From NCBI GenBank assembly GCA_030374735.1, contig JASCIV010000529.1:1-17464 (forward strand): a DNA stretch of 17,464 nucleotides, given 5' to 3'. The notes under the pieces were generated by a model. The model ran no database searches, had not been told where the DNA came from, and worked only from the letters and a program-made list of their open reading frames with translations. Shown piece after piece: positions 17,075 to 17,464 of this stretch; positions within the stretch are counted from its first letter, which is position 1; the number at the start of each line of letters is the position of its first letter. Position numbers and translations under genes: made by a program. This DNA comes from Gracilaria caudata (taxonomy: Eukaryota > Rhodophyta > Florideophyceae > Gracilariales > Gracilariaceae).

Positions 17075-17464
17075 GGTTCCAACGAGGCGCCAGACGAAGT
17101 ACAAACGCCCGCGGGACGGATGAGCTTGAACGGAAGCACCGGAGAACCGAAGCTGCAGAAGCAAAAACTTCCGCGGGGGATTGCTCAGAAGTGGCCAGGA
17201 GCCAAGCGTGCCCTGCGATAGCTTGCGGTAGGCATTTTTCGCAGAATGCAGCACGCCATGCATGCAGTGTTACAGTAACAAATATCTCGAGGAGGTGGGA
17301 GCTCTATCGAGCTCATGATTGCCTTCTTGGGTGGCAGCCAATCATTAAGCGCCGTGGCCGACCCTGTCCTGCATGTCAAACAGAATTACAGTCGAGAATT
17401 GCCACTTAAGGACAGCGATAGTGAGCTCTCAGTAAAGTCCAGTTAGTGCCTTCTTCCACAGGTT
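17075..17464 (-). other. Upstream region of the phycobilisome linker gene
   Basis: It holds the presumed promoter and leader of the linker gene. An alternative in-frame ATG lies at 17263, with an in-frame stop just beyond it at 17270-17272. On the minus strand a gattggct word (CCAAT complement) lies near 17335-17345 and an inverted repeat gagctc-tatc-gagctc at 17299-17314. No TATA box is evident. Confidence 0.4.

Overview
The window reads as a piece of the nuclear genome of a photosynthetic eukaryote, most probably a red alga. The clearest clue is a phycobilisome linker gene (minus strand, right end) beside purely eukaryotic genes: a ubiquitin-activating enzyme E1, the dolichol-pathway mannosyltransferase ALG9 and a membrane RING-H2 protein. 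Nuclear phycobilisome linkers with a plastid-targeting leader fit rhodophytes, with glaucophytes the less likely alternative. All recognised genes are uninterrupted open frames, including the 3.2 kb E1 gene. That suggests an intron-poor lineage such as a unicellular mesophilic red alga of the Porphyridium type; the species is inference.

Layout, left to right. 1-1735 (+): pogo/Tigger-like DDE transposase cut by the window edge, followed by 0.7 kb with short inverted and direct repeats. 2412-3956 (+): APH/choline-kinase-fold protein with an unrecognised N-terminal half. 3957-6052: 2.1 kb without a convincing gene, holding copy A of a diverged dispersed repeat and an orphan TATA-like element. 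6053-7783 (-): ALG9. 7784-9341: 1.6 kb without a convincing gene, holding repeat copy B, a 66-bp near-perfect palindrome and a pair of overlapping hairpins. 9342-10322 (+): membrane-anchored alpha/beta hydrolase of epoxide-hydrolase type. 10323-11024: spacer without a gene. 11025-11642 (-): membrane RING-H2 protein. 11643-12200: very GC-rich divergent promoter region. 12201-15359 (+): E1. 15617-17074 (-): phycobilisome linker.

This is a eukaryotic arrangement of independent genes, not an operon. The two ubiquitin-system genes (RING-H2 E3-like and E1) are head to head and may share a promoter region; ALG9 acts in ER N-glycosylation; the linker acts in the plastid. I found no clear new multi-gene system. 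The most unusual signals are the dispersed repeat flanking ALG9, the palindrome at 8861-8926, the Asp at a zinc-ligand position of the RING domain, and the unexplained halves of the kinase and the linker.
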